64,000 nt of DNA, taken from assembly GCA_036346405.1 (NCBI GenBank), contig CM070550.1, positions 18,128,549-18,192,548 of the forward strand, written 5' to 3'. The notes under the pieces are model-generated. The model did no database searches and was not told where the DNA came from. It worked only from the letters and a program-made list of their open reading frames with translations. Below are positions 14,501-27,147 of this stretch, one piece after another. This DNA comes from Phyllostachys edulis (lineage: Eukaryota > Streptophyta > Magnoliopsida > Poales > Poaceae). Every line of letters starts with the position of its first letter. The first letter of the stretch is position 1. The position numbers were made by a program, and so were the translations under genes.

Positions 14501-17500
14501 CTGGAGTCTTGATCATGTTATATTGAAATGTAGTGGTTTATTCTGTTCCATCTTGAAGTGAACTTAACATAGCATTGATCTATTTTGCTTCTAGGTGCTT
14601 AGCTCTTGGTACCAAGAGAATGGCTCGCTTGAATGCCATTGTTAGGTCTTTGCCCTCTGTAGAGACATTAGGATGCACAACAGTCATTTGCAGTGACAAA
14701 ACTGGTACTCTTACGACAAACATGATGTCCGTGTCAAAGGTGACTACTTCACTTTACAGCTTTATTTATCTTTTCGGTGGCCTTTTCATTTTTTTCCATT
14801 TTGCATGCATAATTGCCAAGTGGGACTTGACTGAAATACAATATGCCCTTTTAAAAAAAGTCTGTTACACTAGGTCCATATATTGTGTTCACCACATAAC
14901 TAAGAATTTTTTTTAATACCCCAGGTCTGCGTTGTGCGGTCTGTGCACCAGAGACCAATAACTGATGAGTACTCCATTAGTGGAACTACATTTGCCCCTG
15001 ATGGTTTTATATATGATGCTGGTGGATTGCAGGTACAATGATGTATTTCCCAGCTGTCGTTAGTTTTTGTATGTTTGTAGTGCAACAACCTGAAGCCTGT
15101 ATTTTCATGCGTCTAACAGCTGAAGTTTTGCTTTCTTCACTGTGGTATAAGAGCACATTTTCTAAATGATACCAACTGTTACAACCCATGACATCCGATT
15201 AAGATTATCACTACATGCTAGTCTTGTAGACATTTCTCAGCTAAGTACAGTTGTACCAGGGAATGTCTTGCATTAGAGTAGAATAGCAGAGTATGATGGT
15301 GTGTTGCATAGGAACAGAAGACAGCCTTCTAGAGGTTGAATTTTGTACAAAGCTTTTGACCAGTATGTATGCGACACCTCTACCCAGCAAGACAAGTGTT
15401 AAGCCGTTGTAGACAGATTAATTCTGCTACCAGCCGTTTGAGTATATTACTCTCGGGTACTTTTATGTGACCTGTGGAACCCTCTGGGTTATTATCGAGT
15501 GACCCATGAGTCCATGACATCCCTTAGGTTACTATGCAACTGTTATTGCAGGTGTCATTTGGCTTTAGGCACTAATTTGAGGGGACTTTCATCTGTTGCA
15601 GCTGGAGTTTCCTCCTCAATCGCCATGTCTCCTTCATACAGCGATGTGTTCAGCTCTTTGCAATGAGTCCACTTTACAGTACAATCCTGATAAAAAATGT
15701 TATGAAAAAATTGGAGAGTCCACCGAAGTTGCTCTGCGTGTGCTGGTGGAGAAGGTCAGTTATTAGATATGGAATCAGCTTATCAATGCACTTTTGATTC
15801 GAATATTAATCTCAATTTAATGTTCATTTCGTACGTTAAACACTGTTAGGTCGGTCTTCCTGGTTTTGATTCAATGCCTTCAGCCCTGAACATGCTAACT
15901 AAGCATGAGCGTGCATCGTACTGCAACCATTATTGGGAAAATCAGTTCAGAAAGGTTATATTCCTCTCCTTGTTGGCATTGTTATGACGATTTTCTGTTC
16001 TGTGCTACAACATTGCTGTATTTGCAATTCCCTTCAAGAGTGCCATGCGGCCTGATATTTTTTCCTTATGTCCATTACTCCATTTGTAAAGTAACTAACT
16101 TGATTATGGACTTGTTCTGTCTAGTTAAGTAGGCATTTGGAACATTGTCCTTGTCTAACTGGATAAAGTAAATGACTGTAAGGTGTTCAACTGCCGTGTG
16201 AAAATTCCTGGTTTGATGAATAGATGTTGGCATCTTTAACCACCAAGTAAATCACTTCGCGGCCTCACTCCCTACCGAGCAAGCACGGTTTCCCACATGG
16301 CACATGCCTCGTGATCTGATGGAATTGGTGGATTGTGAATTTGTGATGCCCATTAGCATTATTGCCATCATTCATTATTTCCACTTTTCAAACCGTTTAG
16401 TCTTAATTGACTTGTATCTGTTAAGAGTCTTGTGCATATTATTAGTAGTCTCTCTCTCTCTTGGCCTATGTGGCCCATGTAGCCCATAAGGCTCAACTAA
16501 TGTTGTCTACATATATCTCTCAATAATGAATAAGATGCACAATTGTGAATAGCAAAATCCTCCTCACCATAGTTTAACATGGTATCAGAGCCTAGGGTTA
16601 GGGTTAGGGACTAACCCGGTCTGGCCGCCGCCATCCTCGCTGTCACCGGCGTGCTATCCTTTCCTCTCCTCTCTGTGCTGGTCCTCTGCTCAGTTACTGC
16701 TCTCTGCTTCGATGTCGGCCCTCTATCGCCTCGCTTGTCGTCAGCTTCCATCATGCCACCTTTGCACCTCTGTCGCCAGGGCCATCGTCGTCGGTCTGCA
16801 GCTCCTTCGATGGGTCATCTGGATCGGGGCTGCCGTTGCCCCGAGTTGCTCCGTCGGTCTGCACCTCCTTTGCCGGGTCATCTGGATCGGTCGGCCCCTC
16901 CATCGCCTCGCAGCATTGGCACCTCCGTCGCCGTCGCCGCCCCGAGTTGCTCTGTCTCCAAGTGCACCCCTGCCTCTGGTCCTCTGGAGTAGTGACCGCC
17001 GCCTGCTTACGCCCTGAGTCCGATCATCTTCTCCAAGTATGGCGCCGCCGACGCCGTGCCCGATCTCCACTATTGCACCTCCCGGAGCCAATTCCTTCCG
17101 CTGACAGCCTCGTCATCCAGTGCATAGCCGAGGCCCTCAATCAATTCGGGCTTTCGACCACTGCATCACCACTGCCGACATCTTCTCCAACACCAGTCGA
17201 ACCACTGCCGCCCTTCTTTCGCCATCCTCGATAAGAGTCGAAGCAATCTCTCCTAGCTACACATCGCCCCGAGTTGGTCTGACGGCCTCCGAGTGCGCCC
17301 TTGCCTCTGGAATAGTGGCCGCCGCTTGCTCTGGTCGAGCCGTCGCTTTGCTCTTCTTTTGACTGGCCAAATGCTCTGCTTCTGACCGGATGCTTTGCTT
17401 CGATTCTGCTTCGGGTGCTCCGCTCCTTCTCCGGTTTTGTGCCTGATCTGATCGGAGCAACCACTGTCTTCGGCTGCATCTTCCTGGTGTTGTGTTGTTG

Positions 17501-20500
17501 CTGTGTGATTATGGTCCATCAAGATGTTACCATCGTGTGTTTCGTCTCATCGAGGTGATGCTGCTATTGCTTCTTATATCCTTGCCAATGCATTGGAGTC
17601 TTGTGCAACTCAGTTTGGTCAGATTTAGGCTCAGATGAGCAACCTTCAGGTCTAGTTGTGTCAGTTGCAGGCATCTTCCGGTGGATCCACTGGCTTTACT
17701 GCACCATCACGTCCTGTGTCGGGTGCTTCATTCCCATGGTTGTTGGATTCAGGGGCTTCTTTCCATGTGACATCTGATGCATCTTAGCTCATATCATGTT
17801 GTCCTACTGCAAAAGGTATCAAGATTCAGACAGCTGATGGAACGCCATGCATGATCACTTATCAGGGGACTCTTTCCACCTCTCACTTCGCGGTTTTAGA
17901 TGTCTCACTTGTTCCTATGCTCTCCATGAATCTCATCTATGTCGGGCAGCTCGCATATAGAACTGCTTTGTTGGGTTTGACGATAGCTCCTACTTTGTGC
18001 AAGATCGTCGAATAGGAGTTGTCATCGGTACAGACCATCGTAAGAGGGGTTATGCAGGGCTCTATGTTCTTGATCGTCTGAGTCTCCCTTTATCCTCCAT
18101 TTCTGGTACTACTCTTGCTCCTATTCCTTTATCCCCTGTTGTTGGTCCATCTACTCTTTGCCCTTCTGCATCTACTTCTGTTTGCAAGTCTTTTCCTCAA
18201 TGGCATCATCTCTTGGGGCACTTGTGTGGCTAACGTATCTCTATCTTGATTCATCAAGGTGTTCTTGGTCCTATTTCTGTTGACATCAATTTTCGGTGTT
18301 AGGGTTGTAGACTTGACAAGCAAGTACAACTTCTATATTCTTCCAGCTTTTCTAGATCTGATCGTTCCTTTGATTTGGTCCATTCGGATGTTTGGGTTCC
18401 TTCTCCATTTGCTTCGATGGGTGATCACAGTTACCATGTCATCTTCATTGGTGACCACACTCGATACACTTGGATCTACTTCATGAAACACCGTTCCCAA
18501 TTGATTTCTATCTATCGGTATTTTGCTTAGATAGTTCATACTTAGTTCTCTTCTGCTATTCGTGATTTTCGTTCTGACTCTAGAGGAGTATCTTTCATTA
18601 GCTTTTCGTTAGTTCCTTTCTTCTGTGGGTACTCATTCTCAGCTCTCGTCATGGTGCTCATGCTCAGAATAGTGTTACTGAGCGTAAGCACTGTCACATC
18701 ATTGAGGCTGCTCATACTCTTCTCATTTCCTCCTTTGTTCCCTCACTTTTGGGGGGAAGCGGTCTCTACAATAGTCTATCTCATCAACCGTCAGCCCTCT
18801 TCTAAGCTTTAGGGCAAGTGTCCTTGTGAGGTCCTGTACATAGCACCTGCTCGCTATGCTCATCTTCGTGTCTTTGGTTGTATCTGCTATGTACTTCTAG
18901 TACTTCGTGAGCGCACAAAGCTGAGCGCTCAATCGGTTGAGTGTCTTCCTAGGTTATAGTCCCGAGCATAAGGACTGTCGTTACTATGATCCTTCAACAT
19001 GGCATTCGCATCTCTCGTGATGTGACCTTTGATGAGGGTCACTCTTCTTTTATCATCTTTCTACACATCCCACTCCTTCCATAGATCCCACCTCCTTTTT
19101 GTGTCTACCTCCTATTCCTTCACCAGACTTGCCCTACGTGATCGTTCCTTTATTCAGGCACCAGAGAGATGGGGTTTTTCTCGTGCATGTGCATTGTCTG
19201 AGCACAGTATCTATCAGGAGGGAGCCAATCTACATGCGTGACAATTGGCTATGATTGAGGAGCTTACAACATTAGAGTGTATGACACTGCGGATCTTGTT
19301 CCGCTATCATCTGGAGCTGTTCCTATAACTTGCAAGTAGGTGTACAAAGTAAAGACCAAGTTAGATGGTTTAGTAGAGCGATACAAGGCTCGCCTTGTTG
19401 CAAGAGGTTTTCAACAGACTTATGGTCGAGATTATGATAGAGGCTTTTTCTCTAGTTGTTCATATGACTACAGTCCGTACTCTCATTGCTGTTGCAACGG
19501 TACACTCATGGATTACATCTCAGTTGGATGTCAAGAATGCCTTTCTTCATGGTGATCTACACGAGGTCTATATGCAGCTACCCGAGGTGTTGAGGCTCCA
19601 CAAGCTACGTTTGTCATCTTAGACGTTTTGTTCACACTTCTCAGCGGGGTCGTGCTTTGCTTCTGTTATATGTAGATGATATGCTGATCACAAGAGATGA
19701 CATGGACTATGTGGCTTTTGTCAAGAAGAAATTGAGTGAACAGTTTATGATGTCAGATTTGGAACAATTGAGTTATTTTATAGGGATTGAGGTTCATTCT
19801 GATGGCGATGGCTACTACCTTTCTCAGCATCGCTACGTTTAGGATCTGCTCGCTCGCTTTGGTATGACTGATACTTGCAATGCTGCAGCTTCGTCCTACA
19901 GACGGTGTACCACCGACAAATCATTCCTGTTATCGTTATCTCGTTGAGAGCCTTGTTTGCCTCACCGTCACCAGGCCAGACATTGCTCATGCTGTTCATG
20001 TGCTCAACCAGTTTGTCAGTGCTCCCACCTTAGTCCACTATAGTCATATTCTTTTTGTATTGAGATACTTGAGGGGGACTATGTCTAGACGTCTGTTCTA
20101 TGCCAGTTCGAGTCAGTTCTAGCGCCACCCTTACTTTGACTCCACTTGGGCAAGTGATCTCGTTAATCGCCGATCTATCACTGGCTACTGCATCTCTCTT
20201 GGTACTTCGGTCATTGCCTGGAAAGTCCAATAAACAGACTGCGGTGTCACGCTAGTGCAGAGGCTGAGCTTCAAGCCCTTGCCACTACCACCTCAGAGAT
20301 TGTTTGGCTCTGATGGCTTTTGGCTAATCTTGGTGTTCTTTGTGATAATCATACACCTTTGTTTTGTGACAATACAAGTGCTATTTAGATTGCTAGTGAT
20401 CCGGTCAAGCATGAGTTGACAAATCACATTGTTGTTGATGCATCATTCACACAGGCTCGTTGTTAGCAGTTGACTATCGATCTCTAGTATGTGCCCTTAG

Positions 20501-23500
20501 AGCTTCAAGTTGCAGATTTCTTCACTAAGGCTTAGACTCGAGAACGTCGGTTTCATCTACTCAAACTTAGTGCATCATATCCTCTCGACCCACCTTGAGT
20601 TTGAAGGGGGTTGTTAAGAGTCTTATACATATTAGTCTATCTCTTTGCCCATGTAGCCCATGAGGCCCAACTAATTTTGTCTATATATATCTCTCAATAA
20701 TAGATAAGATGTACAGTTGTGAATAGCAAAATCCTCCTCTCCATAGTTTAACAGTATCAAAATACCTGGCTGATTCAAAAGTTCTTACGGTTTCGGCAAT
20801 TGTTCCTCCCATATACTGGAAGATTTGAACTGTTTAATTACCTATTTGCATAACTGTCAAGTTGATCTACTCATCTTAGGGTGCGTTTGGTTGGTGGGAT
20901 GAGGTTGAATGGGATGGAATGGTACAGGTAGGATGGGATCGTCCTGGATGAGATGATACAAGTATGGTGTTTGGTTGGTGGGATAGGATGATACATGATT
21001 TTGTTTGGTTGGTGGGATAGGATGGTTTTGGTTGGTTCAAGATGGTGTTTGGTTTGATGAATGAGGTTGTATTTGGATTGCACTAAACTTTGGGATGTTA
21101 TGACATGTGGGGCCCGTATGATATTTTTTGCACTAAAATATGCCAAGAGTGGTCTTGTTTTGTTGATTAAATGACAAGGAACACAACGGTTCAATTGGAT
21201 CGCAAATCGGATACTCGGTTTAGGAAATATGGTCATTTGAAGCTCGTAAATCAAACTATTTTTTCCGTGCGCGCCTTGAAATTTGAGTGAACGGCGTGGT
21301 TCGGGATTTTTCCCCGAACGGGATGATACAGCATAAACATGGAATATTCTCATTTCTTGAACCATCTCATCCCGAATGGTTTGGTTCCATTCAACCAACC
21401 AAACACCTGAACGAGCTCATTTCCCGTACCGGATGGTTCAGGACCAAATGATTCAACGAACCAAACGCACCCTTAGTCGCTATTTAGGTAAGCTACTGCT
21501 GACACGTAGATGAAATATCCTATGCTATTTGTTAATTTGTTCATGTGTCAACGATATCACTTATTTGCGAGATGAATCATTTTGTGTATATCCAGACTGG
21601 TTGCGAATTATTTTACTGATCTTTCAATTCTATTTCTTCAGATTAATAGTGTCAAAACTCATAAATGTTTTTATTTTCTGATTTATTCTTAGATATCCGT
21701 TCTAGAGTTCTCCCGAGACCGCAAAATGATGAGCGTCCTTTGCAGTCGAAAACAACAGGAGATTATGTTTTCAAAAGGTGCCCCTGAAAGTGTAATGGCT
21801 AGATGCACACATATATTGTGCAACGATGATGGTTCTTCTGTACCGTTGACTATGGACATTCGTAATGAGCTGGAAGCTAGATTTCAAAGGTTAGCCTTTT
21901 CATGTGTACTTTGTTTTCAGGTTATACAGCTTGCATGATTCTTGATGAGTGCGATTACATTACTGAAATATTCAATTCATATCAGCATAATTATCAATAT
22001 ATCTGACATTGTTTCTGATGCCAAGGGACCTTGGTAATTTTGACCTAGCTATGCCATTGAGTTAGCATCACTGTTGGGTGATTTTGTTGCTCTTGCTCGA
22101 ATACAATAGTAATTTTCATTTTTTTGCAACAAATGCTTTAGTAATGTAATTTTCCGCTTCAGTTTGAATATGCTAAATGCTCTCCAAACTCCAGTTTTGC
22201 AGGAAAAGATACCCTAAGGTGCTTAGCATTAGCATTAAAACGAATGCCAGAAGGTCAACAAAGTCTTTGCTATGACGATGAGGCAAATCTCACATTTATA
22301 GGATTGGTATGCTTGTCACTCTCCCGCTGGTCCTTATTTAATAATCTTCTACGTTTTTTTCACTCGTTTTAATGCGCTTTGCCTTTGTAGTAAGGTACCA
22401 GTTTCTGTTATTCAATATGATAGTGACATTAGTAATCGATGAGCACAATTTCTTTCACTACTGGTTTAGGTTGGGATGCTTGACCCACCAAGAGAAGAAG
22501 TTTGGGATGCTATCCAGTCTTGTATGTCTGCGGGTATTCGTGTTATAGTTGTTACTGGGGATAACAAGGTTGGTGAAAATCTTGGTTTATTTTTGCACTG
22601 AGATCTTTTGCTACTGGTGAGAGAATGAATATGTGCTTCTTTAGTCTACTGCAGAATCTCTGTGTCGGCAAATTGGTGCTTTTGAACATTTGGACGACTT
22701 TACAGGGTATTCTTATACCGCATTAGAATTTGAAGGGCTTCCTCCTTTGGAAAGGGCAAACGCATTGCAAAGGATGGTTCTGTTCTCCAGGTGATTTGAG
22801 TATCAATACCTTTTAGAAAATTTAGGACATAGCCACTCCCTTGCTGAATGGGTAATGAGTAATGACACCAATATCTAAGTTTTCTCTCGTAATCAGCTCA
22901 TGAACCTGAAAAGTGTTAGAATAGGAATTCCTTTGTATTTCCTTATATGCCTTTTGTATTTCCTTATATATGTATGACATATATCCCCTTGAACTCCCTA
23001 TATATATTGTCTATTGGGCTTCGTGAATACATATATAATATTCATAACATGGTATCAGAGTAAAGGTTAAAACCCTATCTAGCCTTTAACCTAGCCTTCA
23101 TCCTCTTCCGCTGCCCGCTGCTCCCGGGAGGAGCAATCTCCACTCTCGGGGCGGCCACATTAGTCGTAGTTTTTCCATTGAGATCTTGCTCCTTGCATCG
23201 AGTTCTCGAGAAAAGCAAGAAAGAGCAGTCGCCGCGTTTCCTCGCTCAGTCGAGAGGATGGTGCGGCTGCACAGGAGGGCGAGCATGGGGTGGCAACGCA
23301 TCGAGATCCGCCACATCAAGAACGGCGAGCGCTGGCAGGTCACCTTCTCCAAGCGCCGCAACGGTCTCTTCAAGAAGGCCTTCGAGCTCTCCATGCTCTA
23401 CGGCGCCCACGTCGCCCTCATCGCCTTCTCCGTCGATGCCGTCCTCCGCCGCTACACCACCACTCCCCAGCCTGGATCCACTCACGGAGCTCGAGCCGAC

Positions 23501-26500
23501 GCCGACGCCGCCCTCGAGCCCATGTCGCCTGGATCCGCGCCGGACTGCCTCGGATCCAGCTGCTCTGACCTGGATCCGCACCGCTTTGAGGTTCGTGCGT
23601 CTTCTCTGCTCCGTGTGTGCGGTCGACCTCATACTGACCGGCTGATCCATTGGAGTAGAGGAGGAAGACAAATCCGGCAGACTAGGGGAGAAGATGCTTT
23701 CGGATTCGAGGCCTTCGGCCGCCTTGGGCCCTCCGCCACCGGCTCTTGTCTTGGTTAGCGTGCCTTGCCGTCGGCGCTTTGATCGCTTCGCCTCCATTGC
23801 TATTTTGTTTAGAAACTGTACCTGGTTCTTTTAGAAATAGGGTTTCGGCTTTCCATAAAAAAAGGCTGGTGTTGCTAGTATCTGCTGCTCCTTTGAGTCC
23901 ATCCAAGTCCATAACACTCTATCTTTGAGTTTCGTCTACGTCGTGCAAGTCCACAAAGTCCTTATCAGATAGCTGATTGCTTCCTGACTCATTTCTTCCT
24001 TTTCGCATGGCAGCAGCCGTCGCTCCTCTCTGAGCCGTTGCAGATTGTAGAAGTCGTTATGATGTCGCCGTTTCTCTCTAAGCCACTGCCTCGAGCTTCT
24101 AAGGCCATCGCGCTTCTTCCACACTACACCTCCGCTGCGCTTCTTATGCAATGCGCCGCCGCCGTCTTGGGCTTCGATCTGCGCTACCATGCTTTTATCT
24201 ATTTCTCTTCGGTTTGATTTGACAACTCTCTCTATTCCTGTCGGTTTCATCATATTCTTCGTCGTGTTGCCGCGGTCGACTTTACTCCCGCTTGCCTCTG
24301 CTTTCTCAGCCCCTGCACCTTATGCTTTATGGGCTGTCACACGACCTTGGTTGGGGGGAGATATTTTGATACTTGACATATTTTCCAAGAGCTGCACGCT
24401 ACGACGACATTATCAAGACTCGGACTTTGGATTTTCCCTATTTTAGTGTCAACTGTCAACTCTTTCCAAATGCAATGCTATTGCATACGCCTTGCATTTG
24501 AGGGAATATCAGAATAGGAATTCCTTAGTATTTCCTTATATATGTATGACATATATTCCTTTGTACTCCCTATATATATATTGTCCATTGGGCCTTTTGA
24601 ATACATACACAATATTCATAACAAAAAGTACAATGCAAAATGCTGGAGCATTATTTTACTGGATGAGAATGCTTCTGTCCAGTGTCCAGGTCGCCCCAGC
24701 TCATTGCTGATGAACCTGTCTATGGGTTTGAATGTTTGGAAGCTACCAAAGCTCAATGTACAAAAGTGATGTTGTACTAGGATCTCACCAGTTCTAGTGA
24801 CACACAATTAGTGTTTCTATACACCATCGAAAGCTGATCCAATGGCTGAGATTGGAGTTCAGATTTTTCTATTTTAAGTGTTGTTCCTATTGACTTTGCC
24901 TTGTTACTTTTAATATAGCCCATCAGAAAAAATATGACATTGACCATCACAGTTTTAAACAGTAAATGTGTCTTTACTATATCACAATCTTGTGCCATGG
25001 AACATAATTTATGCTTACTTATCTATGTGACAGCATTGAACTTTGTGAAAAATCAGACAGAAAAGATGCTAAAATGTTGAACCATCATCGGAACTATAAA
25101 ATAATCACCACTGTTCTCAAATTTGTAACTGCCCTTTTTTTAACTGACAAGTTTTACTGGATGGTGCAGAGTGGAACCTTCTCATAAAAAGATGCTTGTT
25201 GAAGCCTTGCAATCACACAATGAAGTGGTAAGATTGTACATATATGTATGATTTCTACCTTTTGATAACGTGTCCTCTGGGCTTCTTTAGTCTTCATGAT
25301 AAATGAAACTTATTTTAATTGCCATGGAATTGATCCAATAATTTATTTTTCACTTTTCCCCTCTTCGTGCAATAATTCAGTTTGCACAATAGCCATGATG
25401 TTTTTTGCATGTGCAAGGTTGCAATGACTGGTGATGGCGTGAATGATGCGCCTGCCCTGAAGAAAGCAGATATAGGAATAGCAATGGGATCAGGAACTGC
25501 AGTTGCAAAGGTATTTCTGCTATAGATTAGAAGTAAAACAGGGAAATTTATATTCTTTCGCTTGCGCACTATATTTTTTTAAAAATCTTCAGTCAATTCT
25601 TGTATTCATGTTTTGGTTGCTGTCGCAGACTTTCTTTGATTTAATACACTTATAGTTACCTTTCTATTTCAGAGTGCTTCAGACATGGTATTGGCTGATG
25701 ACAACTTTGCTACAATTGTTGCAGTAAGATTTTGTTCCCATTTCCTGACATACAAATAATGACATTACCATTGTATCTTATTTTCCAGATGCTTTGTTTA
25801 CTTAAACTTTGTATTAATATTTGTTCATAGGCTGTTGCAGAGGGAAGGGCCATATATAATAACACCAAACAATTTATTCGGTACATGATTTCGTCGAATA
25901 TCGGAGAGGTGGTTTGTATTTTTGTGGCAGCAGTGCTTGGGATGCCTGACACGCTTGTACCTGTGAGTCAAAACTCTTTCTTAGTTGTATTTTTTCTTGA
26001 GATAAGATCTGTGTACTTATATCCAAGGATCCAAAACCCGTTCCCGGGGAAAATCCCGGTCGCCGGCCGGGGAAAAAAACGGCCAGTAACCAGATTTCCC
26101 GGAAAAAATCCGGACGAAATTTGCTTGAATTCGTTTAAAAACCAGCCGAAATTCGAAAATTGGAATTTGAATATGCAAGGCCGGTTTTTCCGTTTCCGAT
26201 TACCACCGGTAACCGGCCGGTTTTTTGTTCCCTGCTTATATCTACAATCTATCATCTGTAGTTGAATTAGTATCACAATTTTATTCTTTGTTTTCCAATT
26301 AATGTGACAACAATCCTCATAAGTGCAGTAATATCACCTTGCTGATTCTTTTTGTTGGATGGAAAATCCTTTAACCTCTCTGCTTCATTGTTTTGCAGGT
26401 CCAGCTACTCTGGGTAAACCTTGTTACTGACGGCTTGCCTGCAACTGCAATTGGTTTCAACAAGCCTGATGGCAACATCATGACCGTTAAGCCTCGTAAG

Positions 26501-27113
26501 GTAATACAAAAATCTGGTTATGTACCTGATGATTAATGGCTATTCATGTTGACAGCTTATTGTTAAACTTCTGTTGAAACTACGAGTTCATGTACGTTTA
26601 CTATTTTTCCATTGCTTAATGGTCATGCTGAAATTAGTTAAAATTGGCTTAGCAATTGACTGTTCTGGAGTACTAGAAGTTCTGAAATCTTCTGCCAAGT
26701 GTGAAATAGCTCAAGTCTGTTGTATAAAAGGTTTACTAGAGCCCTCACTATTCATGATTAAAATTCTTTTGGCACAAGAATGTTGCTAATTGCTATTCAT
26801 TGGATGTTGCACTAAGCTAAATCCTTTTCTGTTACTTTTGCTTGTGCACATTATGCTCCATGTGTACACTAGATTCCTTGCATCCATGATAACTCTCGAC
26901 TTATTTGCTTTTAATTACTACATAACAACCTAGATGCTGTCCAAAAACATGAGTTCTATATTGTTGAGTCATGAGTGTGAATTGCTAGGTAGGTCATTTC
27001 TGTTAGATTAATTTAGGTTAGGGTTTTGCTATTCACAACTATGCATCTTATTCATTATTGAGAGGGTATATATAAACATTGGATTACATAGGCCTCATGG
27101 GCTACATGGGCCA

Positions 27114-27147
<34 letters not shown>

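Noticed and set aside
23246..23797. 183-codon minus-strand frame over the MADS segment
   Set aside because: It is the antisense shadow of the MADS reading frame; glycine/acid-rich and without homology.
22914..24623. Functional MADS-box gene nested in the ECA3 intron
   Set aside because: The frame sits between LTRs, lacks any downstream K domain, and has lost conserved Arg residues; better explained as captured cargo.
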